Source: Pontederia crassipes (Eukaryota > Streptophyta > Magnoliopsida > Commelinales > Pontederiaceae). From it: a stretch of DNA of 64,000 bases. Position 1 is the first letter of the stretch. Every line of letters begins with the position of its first letter. A program made the translations under genes and the position numbers. Below the pieces are notes generated by a model. The model had not been told where the DNA came from. It made no database searches and saw only the letters and a list, made by a program, of their open reading frames with translations. This document shows, in pieces, positions 48,401 through 60,410 of the stretch. Where the stretch lies: the NCBI GenBank assembly GCA_030549335.1, contig CM060194.1:36907171-36971170 (forward strand). The letters are read 5' to 3'.

Positions 48401-51400
48401 GTTTGTATTGTAATATTCATTTTTCATTCTTCCATTGAGAGATTTGCGACAGTAAAGCTAATTTTCCACTGACATATTTAAATTGTCGAGTTAACACTTT
48501 TTCCAATGAATGATGCATCTTTCTTGCTTTACAATGAAATATTTGTATCATTATCCAAGTGTCTGAAATCAAATCAAAGAAAGATGGTTTACTTTGACAT
48601 TTTACATGCTTAACTTTCTTGTTTTCTTCCTTTTTTTAATTAAGGATTATTAGGCACCGACATGACTTGTAGATGGCGAGAAAGATTTTTGTCCTTCTAC
48701 ATATCGTACAAAGTGTTTTTGCTGACTTTATAATCTGATGCTCAAATTTGCTATCCACTTAAAACTTTATCATACGAACAGGAGTGCATGATTCATTTCC
48801 TCAGGATCAGTTTGGGAAACCAAATTCCTTCAAATTTGAAGAGATCACAGCAGTCAGTATACAGTTAAGAAGTTCTAAGATTTCTCATTGATTAACAGGT
48901 TGTGCACAACCTGTTAATCTTTGCTAGTAAGAAAAACATTATTGTATTGTGTGATAAAAAAATAATTGGGTATACAACTTTTGAAAGATGGTTGCACTCA
49001 AAATGTTTAAGGATTAGGATCATGAGATTTTATGGAAGTTCATAAAGATCTTAAAAGTAGATTGTGTGACCATAAGGTGTTTTATTGTGGTAATCTTGTG
49101 AGTTCGAACGTAAAATCTCAAGATCTTGGTAACTTCTTTAAAAAAATCTCAAGATCTTGGTAACTTGGTTGCATCAGGAAATATATCTTGGGTTATATAT
49201 GCCTCCTTCCTTTTGTACCTTGATAACACTATAATATAATCCTCATATTGTGGAACTATTATGTTCGTGATTATCCTAATCCACCAGATAATTTGTTTCA
49301 AAAAAAAAATTCCACCAGATAATATATGTATTTAAAATGTTGTGTAAGTCTGTTTACATGTAAGTCATTAAATTGAACGAAAATTACTGAATTTTGATTG
49401 TAGTGTATGAAGCTACTGTAGCAACTAACACTGACAAGTATTCCTAGGTATTTTTAGATGATTTACATGCTCTAAGTCAAATCCGGTTTACATAAACATT
49501 AAATGAGATTATAAACTATTCTTTTTGTGAGACTTTACATTGTTTTTATATTATGTATGATATATGATATTTCAGAAAATGTATGTATCTTCTTTGTGGA
49601 TATGCTTTGGATTTTTGAGTTTACCAAGGATTGATGATATGTGTTTTTGTTACAGGTAAAACTTGTGAAATGCATTGTTCAAAACATCGTCGTTGACATT
49701 TCATTCAATCAGATTGGTGGACTCAGTACTCTTTGTTTTCTTGAAAAGGTGCATGGTTAAGCTAATGCAATTCAAAAGTAAAGCTTCTCGTTTTTGTTGC
49801 TTGCAGAGTCCCATAAACACATGGTGGTTTCATGTGTCCAATTTCTAGATGTTTGAAAATTCAGTTGAGCAATATTTCTTAACATGTGTCATGGCTAGAA
49901 TTTTTTGAGAGCTAAAATGATGACAACATGCCTAGGTTGTAGTTTGTTAATTAATTTTTCTAAAAGACCTATTTGGTTTCATCTGCTTTGCCTATCTGAC
50001 TAGGGACATTTTTTTTGTCTGTTGCTTCTTTTCACTAATCCTACTAGAATCTACTTGTGTCATCGAAATTCCTACTAAGAAAGTCCCATGATGGCCTATT
50101 CTATTTGAGATTATCTGCAGGTTATTCCTTGTGCAGCCTTGCCAGTTCCTCCAATGTGTGTCAGTGAATTACTTGCTTCATCCTGTTTTCTAATCCATTT
50201 TCATCATTTCTATGTAGACTTTTCTGGTATGTAATACATTTTTTTTCTTGCAATCCATCCAGGATCCAATAACCAGTGATATTAGTGGCCTAATAATTAG
50301 TTGTATTAACTGTGTTAAAATAAATCACTTAGTTTACAGTGATGGCCATACATATTTAACTTTTTTTGAGCACACATATTTAACTTACATTTGAAAGTTC
50401 TATAAAGTGGTTGAAAATTTACTGCTGCTGTTTGTGTAGGTTGACCAGAAAATCGGGAAAGATAATATCTTCAAGCGCAGTATAATATTGATCAAAGCTT
50501 GGTGTTATTATGAGAGCCGCATTCTTGGCGCTCATCATGGTTTGATTTCCACATATGCATTAGAAACTCTGGTCATGTATGTATTCCATCTGTTCCACAA
50601 GTCTCTGGATGGTCCTCTGGCTGTGAGTGTTTTAAAGTTCAAATGCTTATCCTCCGTCTGTTTGTTTTTATTTTCTAATGATTCAGTACTTTATAAATTC
50701 TTGTACAAATGGCTTTTTCTTGAGAGAGAAAATGACGGTTACATTTTGTAGGTACTGTATACATTTCTGGACTTCTATAGCAAATTTGATTGGGATAATT
50801 ACTGTGTCAGCTTGCACGGTTCTGTTCTTGTTTCCTCTCTTCCAGAACTAATAGGTGAGTTGTCAGACTTCTTGTTGTAGACGCCTAAAAATGAAGCTAT
50901 TCATGTGATACTTTCAAGTATTCTTTTGCAGTTGAGCCACCAGAAACTGATGGAAGTGATTTGTTGTTCAGTAAGGATTTTATTAAAGAATGTGCAGACA
51001 CGTTTTCAGTTCCCTTGAGGGGATTGGAAACCAACTCCAGGATATTTCCTCAGAAGCATCTTAACATTATCGATCCATTGAAGCAAAATAACAATCTTGG
51101 GCGCAGTGTGAGCAAAGGTTAGCATTAGCATTCTTTATATATGAAGGTATTGCTTTATCGTTTAATGTGTTTTATTATCTTATGTAGGAAACTTTTACCG
51201 CATACGTAGTGCATTTACGTATGGAGCTCGGAAACTAGGACGCATACTTCTTTTACCAGCTGAAAGCATTGCAGATGAAGTCAGTATGTTCTTTACAAAC
51301 ACTTTGGATAGACATGGAACTGGAGAAAGGCCAGATGTGCAAGATGCAACTCCAAGCTGTTCAGAAAATGGAACTAGTGATCATGCTAGGCTTAACTCCT

Positions 51401-54400
51401 TTTCATCACATTTAAAGGTTGACAATGACTGCAATGAGATGCTGGTTTCAGGTTTAGCAATCAGTGACTTTAATGGCACATTGATTGAAGAGACAAATAA
51501 CAACATTTCAGGTACTGGGAAGGAATATGAAACAAGAATGCAAGCCAATTGCTCTCCTAGTTGTCATCTTGATGTACGTTGGTTGCCTAATGGCAGTAAA
51601 CTGGAATGTAACAGAAGTATGAAAAGAGAGACTGTTTCAGATGCACAATTATTTGGTGATGCCAGGGATCTTGCTTCCACAAGAACTTCCACTTCGAGGA
51701 TTATAGTTGACACTTTAAAGACCTCTTCATCAGAAAATGGTTCTAAGGATGAAATTGCCGATGTTATGAATTCAAAAGATGACTCGTTGAAGAATGCTGC
51801 TTTAAATAGAACTGGAGATGATGACCTAAGTTATGTAACTGAGGCATCAAGTAGTACATCGTGGCTTAGAAATGATAGAGCCTTGGCATCTTCTCCAAGT
51901 TCAAGTTGTATGTCAGAAGAATCAAATTTTGCAGATTCCTTAAATGACGCAAAAGAAAATATTGGAAATGGTAGATCCCAGAGCTTAGCAGATCTTTCTG
52001 GACATTTTCAGTTACACTTCGGGAATTTTCTTTATGCTCTGCATTCTCAAGAATTCACACTAAATTCTTTTTATTTGCCAATTCCCCCATCATCGCCTTC
52101 CCATTATCAAAGCAGTCACTCATGGAATTCCTTTCATCAAAGAAATATGTATTCACATATTGGAGCAAATGGAATAGTACCTGGGGCCTCATTTTCTACC
52201 ACTGGTTGTTACTTGTATAACCAACCAATGGTATCTGGCACTTATAGCACTAAAGATATTCAACCGACCAGAGGCACAGGGACATACTTTCCCAACACGG
52301 TACAATTTGTTTAGTTATTCTTCTTTCTGTAGCTATCTAACAACCTATTGCCATCGGTTAAAAAATCTATCTATTGCATTTGGAGCATGAATTCCATTCA
52401 CAGATGCAGAATAGATTCCTTGGATTTGTTTGTCTATGATAAACTAGTTCCGTACTCAGTCATTTTGAGAACTCTTTACTCATTTTTTTTAACCTTAAAA
52501 TATTGTCGGGCTTCAAAAGGGAAGAAGCACTTCAAGAGTTTTAATTTGGAAAATTTCTAATGCTTTTTTGGTCAAGTACAGTGAGGCTGAAGCTTCAGTT
52601 AGCTCTTCTTCTTTAACATGGCATAAAGAATGAACCAGAATAATTGCGATATGTTGCTAGTTTATTTGTTTACTGCCACTTGCTTCTCCCCGAGGTTAAA
52701 ATGTTTCTTTGATTCTGTAGAATTTTCGTCCATACAAAGAGAGACAGCCAGCTGGAAGAGCGAAGAATCAAATGCATGCAAGTAACCCTCCAAGATCCCG
52801 ATACAATTGTCGCAATGAAACTCTTCAAGACAAAGGTTTGCTAGATGAAGGAAATGATGAGCCATCTCCAAGACCACAACAAGCATCTGTTTTTGGTGGA
52901 AGTGGCCGTGTAAAACCAGCTCCTTTGGAACTTTCCCATTCTCGGTATCCTCCTTTTAAAGGGATTCCCCACAGTAATGGCTTTGCTCACCAAATAGATG
53001 GAAAAACAGAATCTGGGATGCGAGGTGCTGCGTCCATAGGGGTCTCCTCACCTGAACGGGGAGACAATTCAGAACATGGCAGTTCTTTTAGTCAGGATCC
53101 TGGATCAAGGGCCATATCATCGCCATTACAGAAACCATCTACAAGCGTCAATCGTGAGAGGTAATAAACTTTCATCAACTTTCAAATTTTTATCATTTTG
53201 AATTGAAAAGAGCACAGGCCTGATCTTGAATAGTCATTTGTGCATTCCTCTGAAGAAGACAGCTCTGTGACAATATTTAAAAATATCATAAATTGAATTC
53301 TCAATAGTCCAGTTATAAGAGCTTTGATGAGATGAATAGCTTCTATATTCAAGCAGTTACCAAGAGAAGATTGTAATAACATGCAGTTGATTAACTGTTT
53401 TTTTTTTATTGAAGATGTTTCCATTTCCTAGCCTTATCTCCTTGTACTCGAGGGTTGGCGATTTGTTATTGTAGATTTTGTTCTACCGCTGGTTTTTTAT
53501 TGCCATAAGTTGATCAGAATTTCTTTAGTTGCCCCTCTTATCTTCAAAATAAACCTCCTGCTTAGCATAAAAGTGCGATTCTAATCCTTCCCCATTGTAT
53601 TTTTGATTTCATATGTAGTTTCCGAATTGCGAAATTAGTGTGAATGTATCATTTCATCATGATTTCCTTGTGATTTTATTATAGTTTATAGCTATATTTG
53701 AATATTTCTAATAATTTGTATTCAGATGAGTGAAATAAGTAAATAATGACAGTAGTTGATGAACATGTCTTTTTTTTTTATTTGTAGGGAGAAGTGGGAT
53801 GCCTGCTTGTTCATTTCAATATTTGTAGGTTCATAATGAACTGAAGTTTCATCAGTCTAAATTTTAGAAGTTGGATGATGATTGTATTACCACATTATTC
53901 ATTTTTTACATCATAAAGCAAATCTTCTCAAAAGCTGGGCGTTTCCAACATGTAGATGACTAGAAGTCAGCATCTTCTGCTTTTAGGCAAGCTCCAATTT
54001 CTGGAGGGACCTTAAGACTTTAAAATTTGGACGATGATTGTATTTAAACATATTATTCATTTACATGATAAATCAAATCTTCTCAGAAACAGAATGTTTC
54101 CATGTTGATAAGTAGAAGTTACCATATTCTGTTCTTAGGCAAGCTCCATGTTTTTTCTGGAGGGTCGTTAACACTTTATATTAGTTCCCATGAACTTTTT
54201 CCACCTAACATTGTGATAAATGCTATCTTTTGCATGACCATTCTACCCTTAAAGATAAAAATAAAAAATTGGTCCATTCTCATCACTTCCCAGTCTCTGC
54301 TTCTCAGGCAGGAGGGAGTGGGTGTCCCCTGTGCTGCTGACTGCAGTGGAGAGGGCGGGGGGCAGTCATGGCCCATTTGTGTGGCGAGAGGTGCTACGGG

Positions 54401-55034
54401 ATGGGTGGGGGAGCCCCTCACTTTGCAAGAGATGTGAGGGCAGGCCTATTTTTTTAATATCTTTTAATAATAAGGGATAATTTTATAAATATTAAACTAA
54501 TGAAAGTGAAGGACTTTAGTTATTTGGTGTTAAGTGCAAAAGTTTGGAAAGGTCAACAGGGGTAAGTCCAGAGTCTTCGAAAATGACTTTTTTAGGGGAG
54601 GCCAACGAAAACAACAACAACAACAACAACAACAAAGCCTTATCCCATTAGGTGGGGTCGGCTACATGGATCATACGACGCTCGTTGATCCATGTTCATA
54701 AGATTCGACAGGATTTTATGCTGGCTGTCGGGGCCTAACACAACCCTCCTCCTTTATCCGGGCTTGGGACCGGCTATAAAATATAGGCGGAGTTAACCGG
54801 TGGTCAATTTTATGTTAGGTCGTGCAAAAGCTTATTGTCATGAATTATGTTTTATATATGATTCACATTTGGCAAGATAATGATATTGTAGTTCTTACCA
54901 ATTTCCATTTTGAAATGTGCAGCCCTGCTCAACCATATCAGCTTAAAGATAAGGATGACTTCCCTCCTCTGATGTGCATACAGAATCAACAGATGCAGAA
55001 ACTTCCCCTCAAAAAAACAGATGCAGAAACATAG
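45489..55034 (+). CDS. nucleotidyltransferase / PAP-OAS1 substrate-binding domain protein, nine exons
   Basis: It resembles the Arabidopsis At3g51620 group, a subfamily of the Pol-beta-like nucleotidyltransferase fold related to non-canonical poly(A)/terminal uridylyl polymerases. Its substrate is not established. Exons: 45,489-45,875; 47,821-48,006; 49,656-49,748; 50,440-50,622; 50,752-50,854; 50,932-51,117; 51,188-52,299; 52,721-53,160; 54,923-55,034. Total 2,802 nt, 933 residues, all phases consistent. A Gly/Asp-rich N-terminus (to about 80) precedes a helical segment. The catalytic motif is GSVPLKTYLPDGDIDLTA (134-151, Asp146 and Asp148) with a third Asp at 205 in VVDISFN. The substrate-binding part is about 230-360 (KRSIILIKAWCYYESRILGA). 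Residues from about 395 are Ser/Asn-rich and low in complexity. The tail LKDKDDFPPL is a recognisable family ending. Intron 1 starts GC (see findings). It looks functional. Confidence 0.92.
45563..45652 (+). repeat. 45-bp in-frame tandem duplication in exon 1
   Basis: CACGGGTGAAGG is followed by ATCGACGGCGTCGACATCGG twice, 45 bases apart and practically identical. It encodes two copies of GTGEGIDGVDIGDG. It lies in the disordered N-terminus, before the catalytic domain. Confidence 0.9.
45876..47820 (+). other. intron 1 of the nucleotidyltransferase gene
   Basis: A 1.9-kb intron with donor GAG|GCGAGT and acceptor CAACAG|GT. The exon junction gives GSE|VYPFGSVPL, in frame and in agreement with the family. 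Contents are AT-rich with no gene. An alternative acceptor at 47,773 would add 47 bases and break the frame. Confidence 0.75.
48890..48919. repeat. perfect 30-bp palindrome in intron 2
   Basis: GATTAACAGGTTGTG is followed immediately by its exact reverse complement, with no spacer. Confidence 0.95.
48975..49175. repeat. short local duplication with SINE-like words
   Basis: AAATCTCAAGATCTTGGTAA occurs twice, about 36 bases apart (near 49,110 and 49,146). It is preceded by GTGAGTTCGAACG, which recalls a tRNA B box, and upstream sequence that could be a worn A box. This may be a SINE relic. Confidence 0.3.
53858..54180. repeat. tandem duplication, about 160-bp unit
   Basis: TAAATTTTAGAAGTTGGATG at 53,858 recurs as TAAAATTTGGACGATGATTG at 54,021. 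AATCTTCTCA, TAGGCAAGCTCCA and TCTGGAGGG follow in the same order in both copies. Moderately diverged. Confidence 0.85.
54609..54798 (-). mobile_element. non-autonomous element with an RTE LINE tail
   Basis: On the minus strand it ends GATCCATGTAGCC, CACCTAATGGGATAAGGC and TTG repeats, the 3' tail of the RTE LINE at 20,857. Its body differs from that LINE: TATAGCCGGTCCCAAGCCCG, GGAGGAGGGTTGTGTTAGGC, CCGACAGCCAGCATAAAATC. Only the last 50 or so bases are shared. The body is non-coding. It may be a SINE-like parasite of the LINE, or the tail of another RTE subfamily. Confidence 0.75.
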
Positions 55035-58000
55035 CATGGGTAGTTCTAAACATGCCTTTGGTGCAGCATTGCTGGGGTGTATAAAAAAAATGTGCTCCAA
55101 TTCTGTTGTGTTCTTTTAGCACAATGTACATTCTAATATTCTCCTCTGTTGACTCCTACCTTCAAGCTTTTTAGGTGGTAGGCATGAAGAGGTTAACTTT
55201 TCCTCTTGCCGACCTAATTTTGCCCTGCAGGTAGTAAGTGTACTATGATTTTTCAGCCAGATAGATGCCAAACATGGGGTGTGATCTTTTGCATTACAAT
55301 GATAATTTTATTAGGAAGAGCATTTGCAGATGTATGTTTTTGGTTCATTTTATTTCTTCTTATTTTTCTCTGATGTATAGATGATGAGAAATATATTATG
55401 TTGCAGCAGCTTGTGGCGTCGAAGATTACTGGTCCACTGGCCTTGCTGTCAAACATGGAACATATTTATCCAACAGTTACCTCGTAGGGCAAGTCTGAAC
55501 TTTTATCTTACAGCAAGGTGTTTGCCCCTTTGGGTTTGTTCCTATGTTCCTACTGTGGTACAAGCATTATTGTTGTGCATTTTGTTCTGCATTGTCACAA
55601 AGTATATGATCTTATAATTGATATTGTGTTGTACAATTTCTGAAGAATAATTTGGTCATGCTAATGTCACACTGCAACCCATTTTAGACATTAACAATTT
55701 ATAGCTTGGATATCGTTCGGGAAACCTCGGCATCAATTAAATATGTAGTTCTTCTTAGGTCTTATGCATATTTTTCTTGGGGGTGCATTATACATGCATT
55801 CTTCCTGTTAAATATTATATAATAGGCTCATATGCACTTCTAAATCCAAGACCTTAAATATTTATATAAACCAACCCATGACCTCCCAAGTACGTCAACA
55901 AGGAGGCACTAAACAAATGGTGGGTCACATTGCTTCTGGCACAAGGAGAAGACTGGACATTATGTGGCAGCATCTTATTGAATTCTTGACCTAATTGAGG
56001 CGAGCTTAGAATGGCTTGATCTTTTACACCTACGGCTGTGCTGATCACAGCCAATCAGCAATAGCCAGTAAAGTCATAATGCATTATTCAACTATCTGAA
56101 TAATTCCAATAAGCTGCAGTTGCCATCAGCACAAGATTGTCAACTTTGTTTTTTGAGATAAGGTAGCCAAGGGTCTCGGGGATCCTAAATTAGGATCACA
56201 TCCTATGAATAATACTATATATATTTGAGTTAATTATCTTATAAATATTCGTTCTCATTTTTTTAGATCTAATATATTGTGGACCACATTATGATTTCTT
56301 AATACTAATTTTAAAAGTAATCATTTAGAAAATGCTTATTATTTCATAGTTAGGAGTCCTTTTCCATTGACTTCTTCATTGGAGTAGATGGGGGCAGAAG
56401 ATGCATGAGCCTGCATTGCATGGAATGTCAACTTTTCGTTCTTTCCTACACTACATAAACTTTAGGAATAACTTCTTCGGATATTGTGTTGGACTACAAA
56501 GAATCAGAATGCTGTATAAAATAAAATAAGATGTTTATTTATGATAAATAATAGAACTTAATTTTGATTAAACATATTATGAACGCGTAAGATAATTATT
56601 AACTTGGCGCCAGGGAGATTAGTGTCTAAGAGTAGGCAAACTAAACTTTGTTGGAGATAATTTAGATAGCAAAATAAATTTGTATAAACTTCCTATAATA
56701 TTTCAACTAAAATATGACAGATTTCTATGTTTCAAATATATCAAGCACGAGTTCCGTAATATGTAGTAACATTAATCATACAAACTGTAATATCAATTAT
56801 AAAAATATTATAATAAAAAATAAAAGAGATGGCTTAAAAGTAGACCTTCAGGTTCCTATAATTTTTTAGATGGGATCTTAGGAGGCATTTTCTTAGGGAT
56901 AATCTTTTCAGATTAAAGATAATTTGAATTTAAATTATTTGGGGTTCTCAACGTTATTCTATTTTTTAATTTGAAAATAATCTAAATTGCCAAGCAATTC
57001 GTATTATTTATGAAGCGATACTCCACATCGACTTGAAGGTGATTGTCTACCCAGATTATAATCTAACTCTTATATTCTTTCCAACTTTGCCTTTCCAATC
57101 TTACATAAATAAATCGTGAAATTATATAATGATATCAACAAAAAAATATTATTACTATCATCACCACCATCACCACCACCACTATCATCATCATCATAAT
57201 CATCATATTTAACAATATTAATTTATTTCATTATTATTATTCACATGAATATAATATTATTATGTTTTATTTTGAATATTAATATACTAATTAATAGTTT
57301 ATTATCATTTTTTATTTAGAATATATCAAACGTTTCTAAATATATTTAGTTAATTAATTAACTTATAATTTTTTAAAACAAAATTAAACTGAATTATATA
57401 AATTTTAATTTGACGTTAGTGATAAAGAATATTTTAGTAAAAGAATATTCATTATCTAGTCAACTTTCATTATAAGTAAATAATATTTGAAGCGCCAAAT
57501 AGATTATTTATATATAGTAAATAAGGTAATACATATTATTGGTAATTTAATAGGAGACAAATTTTAATTTATTAAAAATGTCCTAACATCTAATAAAATT
57601 TGTAAATTTAAGTTTTTTCATCGGTTACACTTTTTTTTTTGTTGACGGAATTTTTCTTACACCTCTATACTCGATGATAAGAAGCATAGTGAAGCCTTAT
57701 TTCTATATTTCTTTGCTATAACAAATGCTAAAATGATTGTTACACCCTTATGCATATATTAATGGATGTCAGAATCTATTATGCTTTTATGTAGATCGTT
57801 CTCACAGTAGTAGTGTGACTTCAAACATGAAACTCAATAGAGCTATAAGTTTTAATGCACCATTGGTGCGTGTCAACACTTTGACGTTCATGGCATCTAT
57901 TAAATTTTTGTAAACTCTTTAGGTAGAACTCAAATTATCATTTGAATCAATTATTCAACTTAATTTTCTATTACAAAAGAGTCGCACCCCACCAAGAAAA

Positions 58001-58189
58001 TAAGTGAACATTAATCATATTCTTCAATCTAAGCAGCATGCCTCTGATTTCTCATGTGAACAAGTTAATTATCACAAAATCGTGCTAATCAAGAACATTA
58101 CATTTCATATGGTTTCAAATCATGTGATATGGAAACCGATGAAAGCGGACAATGTCACGGGAGGGTTAAGAATGTTATATATCGAATCT
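55035..58189. other. 3' flank of the nucleotidyltransferase gene and intergenic DNA
   Basis: The first several hundred bases are T-rich and plausible 3' UTR. From about 56,160 the DNA becomes strongly AT-rich. A CAC/CAT-rich microsatellite-like run lies at about 57,155-57,205. I found no further exon or gene. Confidence 0.5.
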
Positions 58190-58274
58190 TTAATGACCAA
58201 TCACCAACGACTTACAAGGCAATGGTCCACCAATGGGGAGTTTATTTCTTTCTCGTACACACACAAACACACAC

Positions 58275-58307
<33 letters not shown>

Positions 58308-58315
58308 AAACACAA
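58190..58315. repeat. CA/TA microsatellite flank
   Basis: An ACACAC stretch (about 58,256-58,276) followed by TA repeats (58,275-58,306) directly before the TIR element. Confidence 0.85.
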
Positions 58316-58659
58316 AAATGAATATGCTAAGCGGCTTTTGCTCAGCAGTGTGCAAAGCAGAATCCAAGCCGTTGGGTGACGATCTGACGGAGGACAATGA
58401 TGCATTTGATATGATCCCTTCGATTGCAATCCGACGGTCCAAGGAAAATATTGTAATATTTTCGTTTTCTCTCTCCCTCCTCTCTAAGTCTTGCGCAGAT
58501 CCTTTCTCTCCGGCTATTCCAGGTGAGGTCGGTGACCGGCGATTCCAGGAGACCAGGGTTTCAGGCAGCGGTGGCCTTTGCCTTGGCCTCCACAGCCCTC
58601 CAAGCAGAGGAACATCCACCGACAGGGCAATCCTTATGGGCACGGAGCAGCTTCGGAGG

Positions 58660-59133
58660 ACGGGCTCGTCGGAGAAGAAGGCACGAAGGTTTGGAGCTGC
58701 CGATCGTCGATCGAGAGTAGGAGATTGAGATTGAGGTCTGGATCCATACGCGCACAAGAGAGAGGTAACAACGGCAAGAAGGTAGTCGGGAGCCAGTTGG
58801 GAATGAGATCTCGGCTTGAGGTCGACAACAGGCTCATCGGAGAAGAAAGAGCATAGGTTTGGAGCCGCCGATCGTCGATCAAGAGATGCCCCTGCGCTCG
58901 CCGGGGAAAAAGGAGCGGAGATCTAGCTGCGCTCGCCGGGGACGAGATCGTGGCCTGAGGTTGTAGCAGCCAGTCGTCGCCTCTGCGCTCACTGGAGAAG
59001 AAGGATCGGAGGTCACCGATCGCTGATTGAGAGTAGGAGATGGAGGTGGCTTGAGGTCGTAGGAGACAGTTGTCGCCCCTACGCTCGCCGGAGAAGAAGG
59101 AGCGAAAGTCGCCGATCGCTGATTGAGAGTAGG
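58660..59133 (+). repeat. GC-rich repeated modules in the TIR element
   Basis: Units related to CTCGCCGGAGAAGAAGGAGC occur near 58,667, 58,837, 58,897, 58,931, 58,988 and 59,083, with a further one at about 61,688 beyond the LTR. They are interleaved with GCCGATCGTCGATC and GAGGTCGTAG motifs. Spacing is irregular. Confidence 0.75.
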
Positions 59134-59896
59134 TGTAACAACCAACAAAAAGATAAAAAAAAAAGAAAACAAATCGTGATGGGTGGCCGAGCAAAGCACA
59201 TGGGAAATTAAAAATCAAATCCCACTCAAAGTTTGAAAGAAAAGAAAAATTAAATCTAATCTCTTCAAATTTAATTTTGAGAAGAAGATTAGATTAAAAT
59301 AAAAATCTTATCAGATATATATATATATATATATGTATATGAGAGGTATTCACGAGAGAATTGAGGGAGATAAAAATCAATTGGCAATTAAATTTCTTGT
59401 TCCAGCAATCTCACGAATCCTTCCCGGTTTTCCTTCGTTCCCCTCCTACGCGATTCGAAGTAGGGAGATTTCTGCGCAAGGACAGAATTCGAGAGGAGGA
59501 ACAGCAAGAGAACCGAGAGGGAACAAGGGGCGGATTCGAACGGATTTTTAACGAATCAAGGGTAGGATCCATCGTGACCAGGTGGGTGAATCGAAATCAC
59601 CTTGCATGCCCTCTGAATTATCTCAATTCATGCCCGAATCGTTATGAAAAGAATATGAATATGATTCAAGTTATTGTTTTTAATTGTTTGTTTTCTTGAA
59701 TTCTTTGATTGGTTGATTGTTGCATGCTTAGTTATTTTCTGTTGTTATATTTCTGTATTATTGATTGCTAAGGTGTAAGATTTAGATAAGGATTTCGTTT
59801 TCGGTCTTATAACGCAATTTAATAGAAGTATTATGGCCGTAAGAATTGTTTGGCCGTAATTTTCTTACGGTCGAGAAAAGGGATAGAGAGGTAGAG

Positions 59897-60410
59897 AATT
59901 TCGGCCGTAAGGAAAAGAAGAGAGAGAATAGAGTTTCGGCCGTAAAAGAAGAGAGAGAGGAGAATTTCGGCCGTAAGGAAAAGAAGAGAGAGAATAGAAT
60001 TTCGGCCGTAAAAGAAGAGAGAGAGGAGAATTTCGACCGTAAGGAAAAGAAGAGAGAGAATAGAGTTTCGGCCGTAAAAGAAGAGAGAGAGGAGAATTTC
60101 GGCCGTAAGGAAAAGAAGAGAGAGAATAGAGTTTCGGCCGTAAAAGAAGAGAGAGAGGAGAATTTCGGCCGTAAGGAAAAGAAGAGAGAGAATAGAGTTT
60201 CGGCCGTAAAAGAAGAGAGAGAAGAGAATTTCGGCCGTAAGGAAAAGAAGAGAGAGAATAGAGTTTCGGCCGTAACAGAAGAGAGAGAAGAGAATTTCGG
60301 CCGTAAAAGGAATAGAGAGAATAGAGTTTCGGCCGTAAAAGAAGAGAGAGAATATAATTTCGGCCGTAAAAAGAATAGAGAGAAAAGAAGAGAGAGAAAA
60401 GAAGAGAGAG
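59897..60410. repeat. 66-bp minisatellite with CGGCCGTAA
   Basis: Units start AATTTCGGCCGTAAGGAAAA at 59,897, 59,963, 60,029, 60,095, 60,161, 60,227 and 60,293, exactly 66 bases apart, then decay. Each unit holds two half-units, each with CGGCCGTAA and an AGAGAGAG purine run. Because 66 is a multiple of three, long frames stay open on both strands; these are not genes. Single CGGCCGTAA words continue to about 60,660. Confidence 0.95.

Larger units (their letters stand above)
53161..54922 (+). other. intron 8 of the nucleotidyltransferase gene, with inserted repeats
   Basis: A 1.76-kb GT-AG intron (AG|GTAATA to GTGCAG|C, phase 2). It holds a local tandem duplication (53,858-54,180), a GC-rich patch (about 54,290-54,440) and a LINE-tailed element (54,609-54,798). 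Confidence 0.85.

Noticed and set aside
51286-52314. A 342-residue frame as a separate gene
   Set aside because: It is the body of exon 7 of the nucleotidyltransferase gene. The true exon starts upstream at 51,188 and ends at the donor at 52,299.
55381-55617. A further 3' exon of the nucleotidyltransferase gene
   Set aside because: A short open stretch follows an AG, but the exon ending at 55,034 already supplies the family tail DDFPPL and a stop. The later stretch has no recognisable conservation.
58311-58319. A 9-bp target duplication for the TIR element
   Set aside because: Several phases were tried against the bases after 61,898 and none matched. Both flanks are TA-rich and ambiguous.
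58242-59218. Several overlapping frames of 90-194 residues on both strands
   Set aside because: They cross the GC-rich repeated modules, a microsatellite and the LTR border. They are open on both strands because stop codons are rare at this composition, with no recognisable domain.
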